A stretch of 64,000 nucleotides of DNA from Ideonella margarita. GTDB lineage: Bacteria; Pseudomonadota; Gammaproteobacteria; Burkholderiales; Burkholderiaceae_C. The position numbers and the translations under genes were made by a program. The notes below the pieces were generated by a model that had not been told where the DNA came from, did no database searches, and saw nothing but the letters and a program-made list of their open reading frames with translations. Of the stretch, positions 60,641 to 64,000 are shown in pieces. The DNA is taken from the NCBI RefSeq assembly GCF_038066635.1, contig NZ_JBBUTI010000001.1:1-64000 (forward strand), given 5' to 3'. Position 1 is the stretch's first letter, and each line of letters begins with the position of its first letter.

Positions 60641-61513
60641 ATGAAGCTGTTGCTGCGCTGGATATCACGTTGGCCCTTGCCGCTGGTGCGCTTTTTGGGC
60701 GCCGGGCTGGGCTGGCTCGCCTGGGGCCTGTCGCCCACCTACCGCCGCCGTCTGGCGCTCAACGCCACGCTGGCCGGGCTCACGCCCGAGCAGCAGCGCC
60801 GTGCGGTGTCAGAGGCCGGCCGCACGGCCGCCGAAGTGCCCTGGCTGTGGTTCCGTGACGCCTCGCGGCCACTCGCGCCGCTGGTGCGCTGGACGGGCCG
60901 CGAGCTGGTCGCGCAGGCGCTCGACCACGGCAAGGGCCTGATCCTGCTGACGCCCCACCTCGGCTTCTTCGAGATGGCTGCCCGCGGCTACGCGGAAGAA
61001 TTCGGTGCGCGCCAGCCCATCACCGTGCTCTACAAGCCGTCGCGCAACCCGCGGCTGGCCGAGATCCAGACCACCGCCCGTGAAGCACCCGGCATGAGCG
61101 CCGCACCTGCCAGCCTCTCTGGCGTGCGCCAGTTGCTGCGCGCCCTGCGCAAGGGCGAAACCCTGGGGCTGCTGCCCGACCAGGTGCCGCCAGATGGCCA
61201 GGGCGTGTGGGCGCCGTTTTTCGGCCGCACGGCCTACACCATGACGCTGGCCGCGCGCCTGGCCCAGCAAACCGGCGCCACCGTGCTGCTGTGCTGGTGC
61301 GAGCGTCTGCCGGGCAGCGCCGGGTTCGCGCTGCACTTCGAACCCATGAACCAGCCGCTGCCCACCGAGCCCGATGACGTGGCTGGCGCGCGCGCGGTGA
61401 ATGCCGCAATGGAATCGCTCATCCGCCAGAAGCCCGAGCAGTACCTGTGGGCCTACAACCGCTACAAGCCGCCACACGGCTACAGCGGCCCGCCGCCCGA
61501 GGAGGCTGCGTGA
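60641..61513 (+). CDS. LpxL/HtrB-family acyltransferase (first copy)
   Basis: A 290-residue membrane-associated lysophospholipid acyltransferase of the lipid A biosynthesis type. An N-terminal hydrophobic helix (about 12-30) precedes the catalytic HxxxxE motif, PHLGFFE (His at ~106). TVLYKPSRNPRL and LLPDQVPPDGQGVWAPFFG are typical. It probably adds a secondary acyl chain to lipid A, or acylates another lipid. No SD is evident. The second copy overlaps its stop by four bases (GTGA). Confidence 0.9.
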   Translation: MKLLLRWISRWPLPLVRFLGAGLGWLAWGLSPTYRRRLALNATLAGLTPEQQRRAVSEAGRTAAEVPWLWFRDASRPLAPLVRWTGRELVAQALDHGKGLILLTPHLGFFEMAARGYAEEFGARQPITVLYKPSRNPRLAEIQTTAREAPGMSAAPASLSGVRQLLRALRKGETLGLLPDQVPPDGQGVWAPFFGRTAYTMTLAARLAQQTGATVLLCWCERLPGSAGFALHFEPMNQPLPTEPDDVAGARAVNAAMESLIRQKPEQYLWAYNRYKPPHGYSGPPPEEAA

Positions 61514-62412
61514 AGGTGGGCGTGTGGGCGCGTGTGGGCGCCTGGGCGGCCATCGGCCTGATGTGGTGCCTGCACTGGTTGCCACTGCCGCTGCTGGCGG
61601 CGCTTGGCCGCGGCTTGGGCGCGGTGCTGTGGCGGGTGGCGCGCTCGCGCCGGCACGTGGCCATGACCAACCTCCGCCTTTGCTTTCCGGAGTTGACCGA
61701 AGCGCAGCGCCTGGCGCTGGGGCGTGAGCATTTCGACTGGCTCAGCCGCAGCCTGCTGGAGCGCAGCGTGCTGCTGTTTGCTTCAGCCGGCCGTCTCCGC
61801 CGACTGATCCGCATCGACGGCGACATCACCCAGGCCGGCCGGGAAGGCTGGGGCGTGATGTGGCTGCTGCCGCATTTCGTGGGCCTGGAGATCGTCGGCC
61901 CGGCGCTGATGCTCAACCAGAGCAAGCCCGGCGTCGACATCTACCAGCGCCAGAGCAACCCGGTGTTTGATGCCTTCCTGCTCAAGTCGCGGGCGCGCTT
62001 CGGCCATGCCATTCTGGTCGACCGCGCCTCAGGCATTCGCCCGGTGATGCGGGCCATCCAGCAGCAGGGCGCTGGCTTCGTCAACGCCCCCGACCAGGAC
62101 TTCGGCCTGAAGGACGCGGCCTTCGTGCCCTTTTTCGGTGTGCCGGCCAGCACCTTGCTGTCGCCTGGCCGCATGGCCCGCAGCATGGGCCTGCGCATCC
62201 AGCCCATCGTGATGGAGATGCTGCCCGGGGGGCAGGGTTATGTGGCCCATGTGATGGCCAGCCCGCCCGGCATGGACGACCCCGACCCGGTGCTTGCGGC
62301 CACCGCGATGAACCGCTGGCTGGAGGCCCGCATCCGCGAGCGGCCGGCCCAGTACCTGTGGGTGCACCGCCGCTTCAAGAACCGGCCTGCGGGCGAGCCC
62401 GGGGTGTATTGA
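61510..62412 (+). CDS. LpxL/HtrB-family acyltransferase (second copy)
   Basis: A 300-residue paralogue of the upstream gene: N-terminal helix near 10-30, catalytic LLPHFVGLE (HxxxxE), QRQSNPVFDAFLLKSRARFG, and APDQDFGLKDAAFVPFFGVPA near 199-219. It starts with GTG 61510 overlapping the previous stop as GTGA; a distant in-frame ATG at 61447 lies inside the first copy and is unlikely. Two tandem copies suggest sequential acylation of the two lipid A positions. Confidence 0.92.
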   Translation: MKVGVWARVGAWAAIGLMWCLHWLPLPLLAALGRGLGAVLWRVARSRRHVAMTNLRLCFPELTEAQRLALGREHFDWLSRSLLERSVLLFASAGRLRRLIRIDGDITQAGREGWGVMWLLPHFVGLEIVGPALMLNQSKPGVDIYQRQSNPVFDAFLLKSRARFGHAILVDRASGIRPVMRAIQQQGAGFVNAPDQDFGLKDAAFVPFFGVPASTLLSPGRMARSMGLRIQPIVMEMLPGGQGYVAHVMASPPGMDDPDPVLAATAMNRWLEARIRERPAQYLWVHRRFKNRPAGEPGVY

Positions 62413-62479
62413 GCGACACCCCTGAGCCGCGCCCGGCCCGCGGCCCTGCAACAGCCCAGTTTTCAGAGGCGGCAGGGCC

Positions 62480-62491
62480 GATAATCACGGC
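62480..62491 (+). promoter_or_regulatory. -10-like element directly before dapF
   Basis: GATAAT (62480-62485) ends 6 bases before the dapF ATG, the same spacing as at azlC and midA. It could drive a leaderless dapF-DUF484 transcript. No SD within 12 bases of ATG. Confidence 0.45.
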
Positions 62492-63349
62492 ATGAAGCTG
62501 CGATTCACCAAGATGCACGGCGCCGGCAACGACTTTGTCGTGATCGACGCCACGGCTGCACCGCTGTCCTTGAGCAATGCGCAGTTGCGCCTGCTGGGCG
62601 ACCGCCGCTTCGGCGTGGGCGCCGACCAGATCCTGGTGGTGGAAAAACCCAGCCGCAGCGACGTGGATTTCCGCTACCGCATCTTCAACGGCGCCACGGG
62701 TGACGAGGTCGAGCAGTGCGGCAATGGCTCGCGCTGCTTCGTGCGTTATGTGCGCGACCACGGCCTGAGCGAGGCCCGAACCATCCGCGTCGAGACGATC
62801 AACAACCTGCTGGAGCTGACGCTGCAGGACGACGGCCGGGTGACGGTGAACATGAACACGCCGATGCTGGCGCCGGAGCAGCTGCCGTTCACGACCGAAG
62901 GCCTGCAGCCGCGCCGCGTGGGTGAGGCTGATCTGTGGCCGCTGGCGCTGCAAGGCGGCGTGGTGGCCGAGGTGGCGCTGGTGTCGATGGGCAACCCGCA
63001 TGCCGTGTTGGTGGTGGCCTCTGCTGACGCTGCCCCGGTGGCCGACTGGGGCCCGCAGATCGAGGCGCATGAACGTTTTCCGCGCAAGGTGAATGCGGGC
63101 TTCCTGGAAGTGGTGAGCCGCAACAGCGTGCGGCTGCGCGTGTTCGAGCGCGACGCCGGCGAAACCCTGGCCTGCGGCACCGGCGCGTGTGCGGCCGTGG
63201 TGGCCGGCATTCGCCAGGGCCTGCTGGATGCGCGTGTTGATGTGCACACCCGAGGTGGTGTGCTGACGATTGAGTGGGCGGGCGGCCAAGCCCCCGTCAT
63301 GATGACGGGCCCGGCCGTGACCGTGTTTGAAGGAGAGATGGAACTGTGA
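62492..63349 (+). CDS. dapF: Diaminopimelate epimerase
   Basis: A 285-residue PLP-independent racemase making meso-diaminopimelate for peptidoglycan and lysine. The two catalytic cysteines are Cys76 (EQCGNGSRC) and Cys ~228 (LACGTGACA). MHGAGNDFVVID (8-19) starts the N-terminal half; GNPHAVLVV is the substrate site of the second. The stop overlaps the next gene's GTG (GTGA). Confidence 0.97.
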   Translation: MKLRFTKMHGAGNDFVVIDATAAPLSLSNAQLRLLGDRRFGVGADQILVVEKPSRSDVDFRYRIFNGATGDEVEQCGNGSRCFVRYVRDHGLSEARTIRVETINNLLELTLQDDGRVTVNMNTPMLAPEQLPFTTEGLQPRRVGEADLWPLALQGGVVAEVALVSMGNPHAVLVVASADAAPVADWGPQIEAHERFPRKVNAGFLEVVSRNSVRLRVFERDAGETLACGTGACAAVVAGIRQGLLDARVDVHTRGGVLTIEWAGGQAPVMMTGPAVTVFEGEMEL

Positions 63350-64000
63350 GCAGCACCCCCGAGCGCCTGGATGGCATCACCGAAGACGACATCGCGAATT
63401 ACCTGGTGCACACGCCCGGCTTCTTCGACCGGCATGCCGATGTGCTGGCCACCGTGCAGCTGACGCACCCGCACAGCGGCCGCGCCGTGTCGCTGGCCCA
63501 GCGCCAGATGGACATGATGCGTGACCAGGTGCGCCTGCTCGAGCGCCGCATCATGGACATGATCCGAGCCGGCAATGACAACGTCGCTATCGCCGACAAG
63601 ATGCACCGCTGGACCTGTGCCGTGATGCTGGCCCGCAATGCCAGCCTGCTCGGCCAGGTGCTGGTGGAAGAGCTGAAGCACGAGTTCATGGTGCCGCAGG
63701 CAGCGGTGCGGGTGTGGGGCGTGTCGACGCGCTATGCCGGCCTGCCGTGGGCGCAGCCGGTGAGCGAGGACGTGCGCGCCTTCGCCGCCAGCCTGTCCGG
63801 CCCCTTCTGCGGCTTGAACAGCAGCTACGAAGCGGCCAACTGGCTGGGCGATGCGTCGCCGGCGCAGTCGCTGGCCATGATCCCGCTGCGTCTGGGCAAG
63901 TCGGCCACCGAGTGCTTCGGTCTGCTGGTGCTGGGCTCGCCCGACGCGCTGCGTTACCAGGCCGACATGTCGACCGACTTCCTGGTGCAGATCGGCGACA
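63346..64000 (+). CDS. DUF484 family protein, truncated by the window end
   Basis: The first 218 codons of a DUF484 protein, the usual gene between dapF and xerC. GTG 63346 overlaps the dapF stop. ITEDDIANYLVHTPGFFDRHADVL near the N terminus and LAQRQMDMMRDQVRLLERRI are diagnostic; the latter forms a coiled coil, followed by a GAF-like domain (from about 85). Function unknown; the C terminus lies outside the window. Confidence 0.9.
   Translation, partial: MSSTPERLDGITEDDIANYLVHTPGFFDRHADVLATVQLTHPHSGRAVSLAQRQMDMMRDQVRLLERRIMDMIRAGNDNVAIADKMHRWTCAVMLARNASLLGQVLVEELKHEFMVPQAAVRVWGVSTRYAGLPWAQPVSEDVRAFAASLSGPFCGLNSSYEAANWLGDASPAQSLAMIPLRLGKSATECFGLLVLGSPDALRYQADMSTDFLVQIGD

Overview
The window is GC-rich chromosomal DNA from a betaproteobacterium, almost certainly Burkholderiales. 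The inference rests on gene order (yajC-secD-secF; def-fmt divergent from LysM-dprA-smg; pgk/pyk/fba/purC/purE/purK/sua5; tsaB-rimI-udg; ttcA-folB-SDR divergent from midA; ahcY-tlyA-metF behind an SAH riboswitch; metK divergent from two LpxL-type acyltransferases, dapF and DUF484), on a Gram-negative trimeric porin, and on the DUF1631, DUF2917 and DUF2905 families. It resembles the Comamonadaceae / Leptothrix-Rubrivivax-Aquabacterium group, but genus cannot be fixed by eye. I see no tRNA, rRNA, CRISPR array, prophage or defence island. No stretch over 300 bases lacks a gene; the longest gaps are 49304-49584 (riboswitch and operator-like palindrome), 81-355 (insertion sequence end plus yajC leader), 44470-44743 (porin promoter) and 9322-9586 (divergent regulatory region).

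Layout. 1-119: right end of an IS3-family insertion sequence. 356-6424: Sec translocon accessory genes yajC, secD, secF, then a large DUF1631 protein. 6483-9321 (minus): smg, dprA, LysM protein. 9587-13681 (plus): def, fmt, htpX, a small lipoprotein, azlC-azlD. 13756-25973: central carbon and purine block (pgk, maeB, pyk, fba, purC, a TPR-like orphan, cnoX on the minus strand, purE, purK, sua5). 26013-32805: an SGNH-like lipoprotein, dacB, tsaB-rimI and an unusual family-4 uracil-DNA glycosylase relative, glmU, a DUF4136 lipoprotein. 32849-40721: ttcA-folB-folM-like operon facing midA-DUF2905, then cca, an NDUFA9-like epimerase and a Slt70-type transglycosylase. 40782-46042: GST, LysR with a divergent DUF2917 gene, TfoX-like protein, porin, 5-formyl-THF cyclo-ligase, OmpW. 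46237-50772 (minus): metF, tlyA, ahcY under an SAH riboswitch, ppk2. 50883-59166: HAD phosphatase, GGDEF/EAL protein, YcaQ-like DNA glycosylase, purT, ProQ-like RNA chaperone, cytochrome c4, lipoprotein of unknown function. 59267-64000: metK facing two acyltransferases, dapF and a truncated DUF484 gene.

Themes. One-carbon and methyl metabolism recurs: fmt, 5-formyl-THF cyclo-ligase, metF, ahcY, metK, folB/folM-like, purT. Envelope biogenesis is the second theme (SecDF-YajC, DacB, Slt, GlmU, LpxL pair, DapF, porins). The most unusual items are the SAH riboswitch preceded by an 18-bp palindrome, the UDG relative that keeps its Fe-S cysteines but has lost both active-site motifs, an SGNH-like lipoprotein without the usual nucleophile, three genes whose -10-like hexamer ends exactly 6 bases before the start codon (possible leaderless mRNAs), and several structured leaders.
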